Below are positions 44,798 to 55,711 of a stretch of DNA of 64,000 nucleotides, piece after piece. The notes under the pieces are model-generated. The model searched no databases, was not told the DNA's origin, and saw only the letters and a program-made list of their open reading frames with translations. Source of the DNA: Sorghum bicolor (Eukaryota > Streptophyta > Magnoliopsida > Poales > Poaceae); assembly GCF_000003195.3 (NCBI RefSeq), contig NC_012870.2, positions 28,698,477 through 28,762,476 of the forward strand, read 5' to 3'. Within the stretch, counting starts at the first letter, position 1; each line of letters starts with the position of its first letter. The translations under genes and the position numbers were made by a program.

Positions 44798-46314
44798 TGT
44801 TGACGGTCCTTAAGTACTAAAATTAATAATCAAATAAATATGAAAAAGGGTCAATATGAAACAAACATCTAGAATTAGGGTTTTATCTGACAGAATTCCA
44901 CGAGCTTTGGTGTTTATCTATTTCTGTAGGGGTTTATCAGAAAATATGGAGAGAAGGCCCACATGTCATGTTTACAACGAGATAATTACGTGCCGTGTAA
45001 TTTTCCTCAATCTAGAAGGGTCCAGAAGCCACGGGAACGAACGGGACGCGATTCGGGCTCGGGGGCAGGGCGCCCGCCCACCCCCCTTGGGCGCCCGCCC
45101 AGGGTTGGAAGCCAAACAGGACTCTGCTTCGGGGCAAGACTCCACCGACCTAAAGGATCAATCTAAACCATACAATCTATGTCGGTTTGATCCAATGGCT
45201 CACGTTCACTTGAAGGGACTATAAAACCAGACCCCCTGGCCCCTGGAGGAGAGGAGGAGAAATCATTATTCAGAGGTAGCCATCAAAGTTAGGGTTTAGA
45301 GCTTCTCTCCCACAGAGAATTAGAATTAGCTACTCCCTAATCCTTCAAGTTTAGAGGTTTGATTAGATAGCAATTAGAGAAGTAGAGCACTACGCTTTGG
45401 ATTTGGATCTTCGGTAATAAAGATTGGTATTATTCATATCTTTCTCTAATTCTATTGTTCTAATTGCATTATGTCTCTAATTATTATGTTCTTAGTTTGC
45501 TCTAGTTCTATATTTGATATAGTTCTAATTGATAATGAGTTTATGTATAAGTTTGCAAAGCGCTTAGCTCTTGACGCGAGGGAGTTAGGTGATAGATCAC
45601 ATGTAAGCGTGGTGCTTAGATGTTATTTATCTGCAAATGTATCCTATTGGCCGAGTCGTGTGGTAGTTCGCGATAGTGACAGCTTCGTTGATTCTTATAT
45701 AGTCCACCCTCCGTTGATAGGACAGGCAGAACCGGTATTGTGGAGTAAGTCATGCGATGCTCTGATTTACTTTATCAATGTTCCTTATACATGAATGAAG
45801 AGTCTTTTATGCTATATATGATCTTGTAGATAACTAGAGTAGATTATGACTTAGTAGTTAGTAGATAACTTAGAATCCATTCTCTAGCTAATCCGACATC
45901 ACCTACATATATGAGGAGTAGTCTATTTTCTAATCGCTGTGCTCTTTATCCCATGAACTTATACTTTATTATCATTATCTTTATGGTTTACCCCCTGCTA
46001 AAGTAAGTGACTGTGTGACGAGTTTCTCATTAGTAATCATGTTCTTGCAAGTTTATCTTTTAGCCTATGCCTTGATAGATTTTGTCCCTTGATTTAATTC
46101 CATCTTCTTGAGACCCCTAGAGCAAAATTATAAATAACGATACCTGGAATACTTATCCTGGTGAAATGCTACAATGAGGTGTTTTATCTGTGCGCTTGCG
46201 GATAGAATAGATTATTTTCTAGAGAGCCTTTACATTTATAAATACCTTTGTACACTCTGGCGCCATGCTAGGGATGACAACCTAGTATCTAAGTGGTGTT
46301 AGCTAGTGTCAACA
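44798..46314 (+). repeat. Element A 3' LTR (1517 bp)
   Basis: It matches the 5' LTR with roughly 15-20 differences by eye. It keeps both GC boxes (45068-45079 and 45089-45100) and TATAAAA at 45220-45226. Confidence 0.95.
45471..45794 (+). CDS. LTR-embedded open reading frame, element A 3' copy
   Basis: A 107-codon frame is equivalent to 20723-21046, with a handful of substitutions and no stop. It sits in the 3' LTR and would matter only if that LTR is transcribed. Confidence 0.33.
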   Translation: MSLIIMFLVCSSSIFDIVLIDNEFMYKFAKRLALDARELGDRSHVSVVLRCYLSANVSYWPSRVVVRDSDSFVDSYIVHPPLIGQAEPVLWSKSCDALIYFINVPYT

Positions 46315-46400
46315 GCCCATTAGCTTGAGCATAATAAGGAGAAGAATTTAACACTTTAATTCCCATACCGATTGCGAATTCATCAAACTCCCCCGATGTA

Positions 46401-46418
46401 AACCCTAAACCCTAAACC
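46401..46418. repeat. Telomere-like (CCCTAAA) motif inside element D integrase
   Basis: Two exact CCCTAAA units (46403-46409, 46410-46416) with partial flanking units interrupt the integrase just after the second catalytic aspartate (TITTDQ). They create the stop at 46412-46414. Confidence 0.85.
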
Positions 46419-47884
46419 TGATCGGTAGTAATTGTTTGAGGAATACCAAATCGATAAATAATATGCTCTTTCACAAAATCAATCATATTGGCCGATGTAA
46501 CTTTCTTCAAAGGAATAGCTTCAACCCACTTGGTGAAATAATCAGTAGCCACCAAGATGAACTTATGCCCTTTGCTAGATGGTGGATAAATCTGGCCGAT
46601 CAAATCAATAGCCCATCCCCGGAACGGCCAAGGTTTAACAATGGGATTCATGGCCGATGCGGGCGCCCTTTGAATATTGCCAAATTTCTGACATCCTTGA
46701 CACCCTTTGAAATACTTAAAACAATCCTCAAGTATAGTTGGCCAATAATACCCATTTCTCCTGATCATCCATTTCATCTTAAAAGCCGACTGATGTGCTC
46801 CACACACTCCTTCATGGATCTCTCCCATCAAACTTTTAGCTTCATCATCACCTAAACACTTGAGAAGAACTCCATCGATTGTTCGATAATATAATTCATC
46901 TTCGAGGAGCACATACTTGGTAGCTTGAAACCGAACACGCCTCTCAACCTTTTTAGATAGATCCCTTAAATAATCAATGATTTGTTTTCTCCAATCATCG
47001 GCACTGATTGCCGATAACGTGTTCAATATGGGTTGATACCCCGAGGCATGCTGAGCCAACCGATTAGCCTCCTCATTATGTAACCGAGGAACATGCTCTA
47101 ATCCGAAATCTTTGAATTCCCTTAATAGTTGTATACTCTTTTCGTAATAAGTTATCAGGACTTCGCTTCGGCATTCGTAGCTTCCAGCCAATTGATTTAT
47201 AACCAACATAGAATCCCCAAAAATTTCAACAACATCAGCATGAACTTCTTTTAACAATTCCAACCCTTTGATCAAAGCTTGATACTCAGCTTGATTATTC
47301 GTTGATGTGACATCAATCGGGAAAGAGAACTCATATTTCTTTCCCTGAGGGGAAATTAACACTATGCCGATTCCTACCCCCCGGTCACACGTGGATCCAT
47401 CGAAGAAGAGCGTCCAAGGTACAATTTCCAAAGTCTCCACTACACCGCAATGCTGAGTCACAAAATCGGCCATAACTTGCCCTTTAACCGCTTTAGCCGA
47501 TTCGTAACGTAGATCAAATTCCGACAGTGCCAAAATCCACTTACCGATTCTACCACTCATAATCGGCATAGATAGCATATATCGAACCACATCATCTTTG
47601 CATATAACGGTGCATTCGGCCGATAGCAAATAGTGCCTCAATTTAGTGCAAGAAAAATATAGGCATAAACATAATTTTTCAATGGCCGAATACCTGGTCT
47701 CAGCATCAATCAATCTTCTACTTAAATAGTAAATCACACGCTCCTTCCCTTCAAATTCTTGAATCAAAGCCGAACCAATGACCATCCCATCGGTAGACAA
47801 ATATAATCTGAAGGGCTTTCCTTGCTGAGGTGGAATCAATACTGGAGGATTTGTCAAATAATTCTTGATTTCATCTAAGGCCAA
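46412..47884 (-). pseudogene. Element D RNase H domains and integrase N-terminal part
   Basis: The frame continues from reverse transcriptase after a TAG at 47885-47887. It holds a first RNase H-like region and a second one with LFFDGSTCDRG, NNQAEYQALIKGL and EIFGDSMLVINQL. The integrase zinc-binding region (HEGVCGAHQS to CQGCQKFG) and core with AIDLIGQI and TITTDQ follow. The telomere-like repeat breaks the frame there, and element A interrupts the gene at 46315. The dual RNase H marks the Tat lineage. Confidence 0.87.
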
Positions 47885-48970
47885 CTATTGCTCTTCTCCC
47901 CATATAAATTCTTGATCAGCTTTCAATTTAAGTAAAGGACTGAAAGCATGAATTTTACCAGATAAATTGGAAATAAACCACCTGATAAAATTTATTTTGC
48001 CGATCAAAGATTGGAGTTCAGTCTTGTTGGTAGGAGCAACTATTTTGTTAATAGCATCAATAGATCGTCTACTAATCTCAATTCCTCTCTGATGCACCAT
48101 GAAACCAAGAAATTGCCCTGCCGATACACCAAATGCACACTTATTAGGATTCATCTTTAGACCATGTTTCCTTGTGCATTCCAACACCTTTCGCAAATCA
48201 GCAAGATGCTTTGTGAAATCTCTAGACTTAACCACCACATCATCAAAGTAAATTTCTACCAGCTTGCAGATGAACTCATGAAAGATAAAATTCATACCTC
48301 TTTGATAGGTAGCACCAGCATTTTTCAAACCAAAAGTCATGACTATCTACTCAAATAGCCCAACATGACCAGGACATCTAAATGCAGTCTGTGGAATATC
48401 TTCTTTGGCCATGAATATTTGATTATATCCTGCATTGCCATCCATAAAGCTCATAATCCGATGCCCAGCCGCAGCATCAACTAGTAAGTCGGCAACTGGC
48501 ATCGGGTAACCATCCATCGGCGTAGTTTTGTTAAGATTCCTAAAATCAATGCAGACTCGAAGCTTCCCATTTTTCTTGTAAACTGGGACAACATTGGAAA
48601 TCCATTCGGCATACCAACACTGCCAAATAAACTTAGCTTCAATAAGTTTAGTTATTTCGGCCTTAATATCAGGAAGAATATTAGAATTACATTGGCGAGC
48701 TGGTTGCTGATGTGGCCGAAATCCAGACTTGATTGGTAACCGATGTTCAACAATCGATCGGTCTAAACCAGGCATCTTAGTATAATCCCAAGCAAAGCAA
48801 TCTTTATATTCCTTTAACAAATCGGTTAACTGTTGCTTACACTCAGAATTTAACTTAGCCCTAATAAAAGTAGGCCTTGGCTTATCGCCACTACCTATAT
48901 CCACCTCTACCAAATCATTAGCCGATGTAAACCCCTGACCTAACTTTCCATCATCGGCGAACCTATCCAT
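47885..48970 (-). pseudogene. Element D reverse transcriptase
   Basis: The start region (MDRFADDGKLGQG) is linked to the palm with RVCIDFRNLNKTTP, FMDGNAGYNQI, MTFGLKNAGATYQRGM and the catalytic box YFDD (VEIYFDDVVVKS). A TAG at 48347-48349 lies just before MTFGLKN, probably TGG to TAG. The frame is otherwise continuous into RNase H. It would copy the element RNA into DNA. Confidence 0.87.
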
Positions 48971-50277
48971 TAAAACTCCTCATCAGAACCGACTGCTTGG
49001 ATCGGTGAAATTTCATAATAGGCAACCTTGAGGAAGTCTTTCTCCCAAATTTCTCCTGAGATGCACCTGGTCCTCTCATAAGTATCTGCCTCTACCGATG
49101 CGCTGACATAAGAAGAATCTCCCGGTACAATCTCAATCTTGTCACCTACCCACTGAACCAAGCATTAGTGCATTGTTGATGGGATGTAACAATTGGCATG
49201 GATCCAATCTCTCCCTAGCAGCAGATTATAAGCACCCTTTCCACTGATCACGAAGAAAGTTGTCGGCGAAGTCTTGCTGCTGATGGTCAATTCGACGCAT
49301 ATTGCCCCCTTAACTGGAGACACATTTCCTTCAAAATCCTTTAGCATCATATCGGTCTTGGTCAAATCTTGATCTCCCCTTCCAAGCTTCCGATATACTG
49401 CATACAGCATAATATTGATAGCAGCTCCACCATCGACTAATATCTTGGTCATCGGCTGCCCATCAACCCGTCCTTTGACGAATAGAGCCTTAAGATACTG
49501 CCTTTCATTGTCAGCGGGCTTTTCAAAGATAGCCGTCATTGGATCCAGATCCAACTGAGCTATCTCGTCGGAAAAATCCAGCTCCTCATCATCACTAGAC
49601 GGCGCAAGGAACTCCATCGGCAACATAAATACCATGTTGACATTTGCCGATGGCCCTTTTCCTTTAGGATCTGGCTGCTGCTGATCTTCAGACTTGCCAG
49701 AATTCTCTCCCTTGTTCAAGTCTTCCCGTCTTTCACGCTGCAGCCTTCTTTTCTGTGTCCTAGTCAATCCCTCTGGACACCACAGAGGAAGTTGTGGCTG
49801 CCTTGCTGATGGGCGACGAGCTTCCCTTGACTCCACTTGATAGGTGTTAGCATCCCTACAAAATATGAATTCATCGGGAACCCGTGCATTGGCTATGTCT
49901 TCAAGCTCCTCTTGGTTTCTGGGAAAATATCCGACACGGTCACCAAGTCTGTCATGCACACTGAGTCTACCCCCCAGCCGATCATGAACTGACGTTCTCC
50001 CCCTAATCGGCCCGTTAAATCGTCGATCATCATTCTGATACTGCCGATTAGGTCTATCATACCGATCATAACCATTGCATTCAGGGCAATCCCTAACAGT
50101 GGGCAATTTAATGTTTTGCTCCCTACAATGGATAAAGAATGGGCAGTTCCAGTGATCTTTATGTCGATTCCACTCTTGTCGACGTCTCTCTTCTTCCCAA
50201 CGATAATCCTCCCGTTGGAGCCGATACCGATCTTCACGTTGCTGCCAGGTCTCCCGATGCCTTCTATGAGTTATCAC
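48970..50277 (-). pseudogene. Element D protease with arginine-rich linker
   Basis: An arginine/aspartate-rich linker holds a cysteine pair region (CPFFIHC, CPEC). The protease domain follows with ILVDGGAAINIML and LLLGRDWIHANCYIPS. A TAA at 49165-49167 (probably CAA) interrupts it after the active site. The frame differs from the upstream gag and the downstream RT by single shifts near 50275 and 48970. Confidence 0.82.
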
Positions 50278-52575
50278 AAAGCCAAATCGAGGAGACCTTC
50301 CTGGATCAAACCCTTTCCTTTGGCATCGGCAGCAGTAATCTGATGCTGAGGATCCACCGATGCACTTTTCTCAGCGGCTTCTGACATCGAAACCTTGGTT
50401 TTTCCCTTAGCATCCAACATATTTGTTGGGAAAGGACGTTGATCGATCTTCATCGGTTTCTGAGCTTTAGAATTATCAAACTTGATCCTCCCAGATTCTA
50501 TTGCCGACTGCAGCTGTTGCCTGAAAACTTTGCACTCATTTGTACTGTGGGATGTTGCATTGTGCCACTTGCAGTACTTCATCTTCTTCAACTCTTCAGC
50601 CGATGGAATCACATGATTGGGTGACAACTTAATCTGCCCTTCCTGAAGTAGAAAGTCAAATATCCTATCGGCTTTGGTGATATCAAATGCAAACTTTTCT
50701 GGCTCTTTATGCCCAAAAGGGCAAGACATCGGCTTCTTATTTTTCACCCACTCTGCCAAGCCGATGACTGGCTCCTCATCAGAGTCTGAGCTTGCTGCCT
50801 CATCAAAAAATGACACTTTTTTATTCCACGCTCTCTTGGGCTCAAAAGGTTTAATATCTTGGTCAGAAATCCTCTGCACCAAATGACTTAGACTTTTGAA
50901 CTCTTGAGAAGCATACTTGTCTTTGATGTGCGGCAACAATCCCTGGAAAGCCAAATCGGCTAGCTGCCGGTCATCCAAGATCAAACTATAGCACTTATTC
51001 TTGACTTCTCACAACCTCTGCACAAAGCTTTCCACCGATTCATCATTGCGTTGCTTCAATCTGACTAAATCGGTAATCTTCTTCTCACGGACTCTAGAAA
51101 AGAAGTATTTGTGGAATTGCTTCTCCAGATCGGCCCAAGTAATCACTGAGTTGGGAGGTAACGATATGAACCAAGTAAAAGCTGATCCAGACAAAGATGA
51201 CGAGAACAAACGAACCCTTAACTCATCTCTGTTGGCAGCCTCCCCACATTGGATGATGAACCTGTTGACGTGCTCCATGGTCGATGTGTCATCCTGTCCA
51301 GAAAAATTGGTAAAATCGGGTACCTTGTACCGATTTGGAAGTGGAATCAGGTCATATGCGGGAGGATACGGTGTCCGATAAGAGTAGGTATTGACTTTGG
51401 GTTTTATCCCAAATTGGTCTCTCATTACTTCAGCTATCTTATCGGCCCAATAAGCATCAGCGTCTTGCCGATGAGGCGGTTGTGGATCTGGCACCTGCTG
51501 ATATGCATCCACGTGTCTCTGAGGTGCACGATCTACATGGAACACTGGGTTAACCATCTGACCACCAATCTGCTGACCAAGATTTATCAGCTGGTTGATC
51601 AACCCTTGATTCTGAAACCCAGGTTGGATTTGTCCTTGTTGAAACCCTACGGCCTGATGACTCTGCTGAGGCATCTGTGGAAAGACCAGCTGCCTTGTCC
51701 ATCCACTGTTAGCATTCATCGGCATAGGCCCTACCGATGGCTGGTAATTAGGCATCATCATTGAATTGACATACCCTGGTTGTGTCATAAGCCTTTGCTG
51801 CGTCAGCATTAGATCTGCCGATGCATTAGGTATCTGAAACGTTGGAGCTTGAGAATTCCCAGTATAGGGCCTTGCAGTAGTAGTTGTAGTGTACTGGGGA
51901 CTCTGATTCATCGGCAGATTTGGAGGTGCCGATGCCATAGGAGCCTTGCCTGTTACGTCAGCCACTTGAGATGTTCCAGGAGTCTTTGCCATCATCTTTG
52001 GAGGCATACCATAAACCCACCAATTAGAAGGAACAGATCCCGACATTGCCGATACCAATAGATCTGTGGCAAGCTTGATTTGCCCGTCTGATGCTGACGG
52101 ACCGGTCGTCATCGGTGTAGATTGCGCATTAGTGAGCCCTAATGTGCTTGGAGGGGAAGTAGCTTCTGTACCCGCAACAGCTGTAGTAGCCGATGGAGCT
52201 GTGACCAATGATGACCCTGGCTAATGATAGGCAGGATCCACATAATTTGGTGGTTATTGCCCTTCCTTGAAAGTTCTAGCCACCGCATTGAAAACCGTGT
52301 TGGACAAGCACACCAGCTTGATTGATCAAGGCACGGTTAATAGCACTGTCAACCATGTCTTGAAGTTTACCAGGATTGGCTTCAAAAGTAATCTGTCGAG
52401 GTGCCGGCAATGCTTCCTTTGGGATCACCTCGCTGCTCCTATTGATACTGAAGGATTTCAAGCATTGCTGCTTGTATTCCTCCATGGCTTTTTCCATGGC
52501 TTGCTTCTGCTCATCTCTGAGATTGGCTTTCGTCACGGGAATAACGTTCTCCAAGTCGAAATTGGTGTTCGACAT
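50274..52575 (-). pseudogene. gag: Element D gag
   Basis: The probable start is MSNTNFDLENVIPVT at 52575. The frame shifts near 52300, then continues with TAA at 52254-52256 and TAG at 52221-52223 (probably CAA and CAG). A proline/glutamine-rich segment leads to the capsid domain (RFIIQCGEAANRDELRVR, FTWFISLPPNSVITWADLEK). A TGA at 51009-51011 (probably CGA) follows, then a C-terminal part with a variant zinc knuckle (CKWHNATSHSTNEC). Confidence 0.82.
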
Positions 52576-52595
52576 GTTGATCTTGATCTTGAATC

Positions 52596-52614
52596 GGTCC
52601 CACTGGGCGTGCCA
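52596..52614 (-). other. Element D primer-binding site
   Basis: The minus strand reads TGGCACGCCCAGTGGGACC, a few bases from the 5' LTR. The motif is common beside plant Ty3/gypsy LTRs; the tRNA is not assigned. Confidence 0.7.
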
Positions 52615-52621
52615 AAAGATG

Positions 52622-53294
52622 TGTTGGTGCAAAAGCTGATTTGACCTTACAATCGACAAAGGTGGTAACTCGACCACTTTGGTCCCGACAACAGCGATGC
52701 GCCCGGATGTCGCGGCCAAGAGGTGATCACACGGAACTTGAGAACGCGCCGAGTTTGAGTCGACGAATTCCTAAGAACTCGTAGTAAAAAGAAAATATGA
52801 CGAAGTCGTCGAAAAAGTACATGCTGGAATATGAGTAAAGACTTGTGTTTGATTGATTGATAGATTCTTCATTACATTGCCCTAGGGTCTACATTTATAC
52901 CCTGTCCAAAGAGCTACAACCAGACACGACTAGGACTCAAATTCCGAATTAAACGGAACCCGTACATAAAACGAATTCTAATAACTAAATAAAACATAAA
53001 ACTACCCCCTTGTAGCCGATCGGGGTACCGCCACAGATCAATCGGCAACCTCCACGCTTTCTTCAGAGCCATCGGCAGACCTCCTGTTGTGGCTATCGGC
53101 AAACATTGATACTGGTCATCGGCATGAACACGTTACCACCTCTGGACTTAGTCACATTCAGTCGTTTCCCTATCGGCAACCACCTTTATTGGCAACTTCC
53201 CTGTAGACTAGTTACCATTGCTTCATCTGCCGATTTATACTTTATTAACCCCAGGTACACGTCAAAAGATATGTGTCCAAAAACGGTGTCAACA
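52622..53294 (-). repeat. Element D 5' LTR (673 bp)
   Basis: It has the same termini as 14722-15448 but lacks the 54-bp block. It is rich in ATCGGC and GCCGAT words. Confidence 0.92.
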
Positions 53295-53299
53295 AGGAC

Positions 53300-53389
53300 C
53301 ATGCCGCTGCAGTACAAGACCTAAGGCGAGACACCACGACGATGAACGACAACATCAGCACCATGATGCGGTTCTAGAACATTGAGTAA
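53300..53389 (+). pseudogene. Element G ORF2, last codons after element D
   Basis: This continues the coiled-coil end of ORF2 after the AGGAC duplication, aligned with 43160-43253 of A. A TAG in the context TTC-TAG-AAC replaces the TGG of A; the terminal TAA is at 53387-53389. Confidence 0.8.
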
Positions 53390-54917
53390 GACCGATACAG
53401 CCACATCCAGCTTGGGGGAGTTCCTCCCCGTTTTACCGAGTAAGTTTTTATTTGTTTTTCTTTTTTATTTTTCTGTTTTAGTATTTCGAAAAAAAGAGAA
53501 GCTTAGAAAACCCAATAAATACTTTCTTGCTTAATTTACTGCATTCCTTAAAAATGAAAAACCACATAAAAAAGAGTGTGTAGATAAGTGTGCTTTATTT
53601 TTCCTACTAAGTTTAATCTCTAGAAAAAAATGAAAAAACAAAATGATGCATGATGGAAATGATGAACAGTTGCTCTATTTACTTACTTTCAAGTACCTAG
53701 CTTTCAAATTAGAGTTCTCCCAGGAATTGCTAAAACTTGAAATTTAATATCTATGGGAGCATGAACCAAAAACTAAATTCTAGGTAAGAGATAGACATGA
53801 TATAAAGTTTGAGCTACTATTTATCTTGTTCTTACTACACTATGTTCTAGAGATTCATTTTTCAAAACTTGCAAATCACATGATGAGTTTCTAGCATGAC
53901 AAAATTCCTACCACAGCCATACTTGCTATAATTTCCATATCTTTTGCTACTTATATTCACATGGAGTTTGACTGAGGTGTGAAGACCCTTAGGAGCTTTC
54001 ATGTGCTTAAATCAAGATACTCACTTGCACACATCTACTACACCATCCATCACCATTCATTCAAAAACTGCTAAAAATATTGTTATCACTCATTGTCCCA
54101 AGTGTTGTTATTCTCTCTCCCCAAAAAGATTCAATGCAGAAGAGGCATGGGTTATGCAAAAATATACGAGGAAATAAAAAGGAGCAAGTGCCTGGAACCT
54201 CGAAAAAGAAAGAAAAAGAGTGAGACGAGAGGTAAAAATGGACAAGTGTCTGGAGTAGAATTAGGGGTACAAAGATGCCCACTTGAGTGGAAAAAATGGA
54301 CAAGTGTCCGACAGTAAAATTAGGGGTATTTACTACCCACCTGAAAAAAAAGAAAGAGAGAAGAAAAGATAGCCCATGTTCTCCCAAAGCAAAGATCAAG
54401 AGAGGAGGAGAGATAGCAATATGAGGAGCAATGAGGAGTAAGTTTTATCATCACTTATACATATCATTTACTCCACCACACATGCACATCTTGATTTAAT
54501 TATATGCTGAGTTCCTTTGGATCCATGGTTCAATTAAAACCTATGTATGAGCTGTTTTTCACACCTATAAGCTCCACATAAACTTTCCATTAGCTATAGG
54601 TAAGTGACACCTTGGTAAGGATCCACAAATACCACATATAAAGAGACTTGAGAGAGAGTCATGTCTGGGAACTCTGAGCTTTATTTTTGAAAACTTATGC
54701 AAAACTCCAGAACTATAGACAGGAGGAATAGTGCTTGACTTAATTATTTTGTCTTTCAATTACCCAAGACTTAAGTGCAGGTACTAAGCTCCATGACACT
54801 TTACTCTAATATGGGAGAATTCTATATGAAAGCATATGTGCCTGTTAGGAAAGAAAACATCAAAGCAACTCCTGATCCATCTGAGTTTACCTGTTTGCTT
54901 AGGGATGAGCAAAGGGT
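53390..54917 (+). other. Element G 3' non-coding region
   Basis: It is homologous along its length to 43254-44782 of A, including the 58-bp tandem duplication. The first hairpin is damaged (54240-54251) and the second intact (54298-54309). No coding frame is supported. Confidence 0.65.
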
Positions 54918-54932
54918 AAGCTTGGGGGAGTT
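54918..54932 (+). other. Element G polypurine tract
   Basis: AAGCTTGGGGGAGTT precedes the 3' LTR. Confidence 0.85.
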
Positions 54933-55711
54933 TGTTGACGGTCCTTAAGTGCCAAATTCAACCATCAACTAAGTATGGAAAAGGATCAATATGCACCAAA
55001 CACCTTGAATTAGGGTTTTATCTAACAGAATTCCATGAGTTTTGGTGTTTGTCTATTTCTACAGGGGGTTATCAGAAAATATGGAAGGACGGCCCAAACG
55101 TCGGGTTTACAACAAGATAATTACGTGTGCGGAGTCCTCAACCTAGAAGAGTCCAGAAGCCACGGGAGCGAACAGGAGGCCGGGCGGACCCGGGGGCAGG
55201 GCGCCCACCCAGCTACAGGGGCGAATTAGGCTTCGTCTCCTCGATTGTGCTCCATCGCCTCTAATCTTCAAGAAAAACCATGCGATTAAGGTCGGTTTGA
55301 TCCGACGGCCCACGTTCATTTGAGGGGGCTATATAAGCAAGGCCTCTCCACCCTAGGGGGAGAAGAGAAATCATTATTAGAGGAAGCCATCAAGTTAAGG
55401 TTTAGGAACTTCTCTCCCGCAGAGAATTAGAATTAGCTACACCCAATTCCTTCAAGTTCTATAGGATTGATTAGATAGAATTAGAGAAGTAGAGCCTAGC
55501 GCTCTGGATTTCGGATCTTCATCAATAAAGATTTGTATTATTTTATATCTTTCTCTACAACTTTATTCTAATTGCATTATGTCTCTATTTATTATGTTCT
55601 TAGTTTGCTCTAGTTCTATATTTGATATAGTTATAATTGATAATGAGTTTATGTATAAGTTTGCAAAGTGCTTAGCTCTTGACACGTGGGAGCTAAGTGG
55701 TAGATCATATG
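54933..55711 (+). repeat. Element G 3' LTR, truncated by element H
   Basis: It begins TGTTGACGGTCC and aligns with the 5' LTR (8756 onward) up to GATCATATGTGG. After that point 5' LTR sequence stops and element H begins. The remaining LTR half is expected beyond H, outside the window. Confidence 0.9.

Larger units (their letters stand above)
20050..46314 (+). mobile_element. Element A: pol-less Athila-like retrotransposon, host of nested B
   Basis: LTRs at 20050-21565 and 44798-46314 are flanked by GCCCA on both sides (20045-20049 and 46315-46319). Between them are a primer site, gag, protease, an internal promoter region, ORF2, a conserved 3' non-coding region and a polypurine tract. Element B (22983-39908) splits gag from protease. 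After removing B and one copy of its target duplication, gag and protease form one continuous frame. No polymerase genes exist. The LTRs differ at roughly one percent of positions by eye, so insertion was recent. Confidence 0.95.
14722..53294 (-). mobile_element. Element D: Tat-like Ty3/gypsy retrotransposon with antisense gene, host of nested A
   Basis: The element reads right to left: 5' LTR 52622-53294, primer site, gag, protease, reverse transcriptase, RNase H, second RNase H and integrase. Element A (20050-46314) splits the integrase. The integrase end at 19461, an antisense spliced gene at 16008-19304, a polypurine tract and the 3' LTR (14722-15448) follow. AGGAC flanks both ends (14717-14721 and 53295-53299). 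The second RNase H and the antisense gene between integrase and 3' LTR place it in the Tat lineage. The word ATCGGC and its complement GCCGAT is strikingly frequent throughout. Confidence 0.93.
8756..55711 (+). mobile_element. Element G: pol-less Athila-like retrotransposon, outermost layer of the nest
   Basis: The 5' LTR (8756-10214), tRNA-Asp-type primer site, gag, protease, internal promoter region and most of ORF2 lie left of nested element D (14722-53294). The end of ORF2, the 3' non-coding region, the polypurine tract and about 780 bp of 3' LTR lie right of it. Joining 14721 to 53300 restores the homology with A, and AGGAC is duplicated at the junctions. Its own 3' LTR is broken at about 55712 by element H. 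No reverse transcriptase or integrase is present. Its two LTRs look more diverged than those of A, as expected for the oldest layer. Confidence 0.9.
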
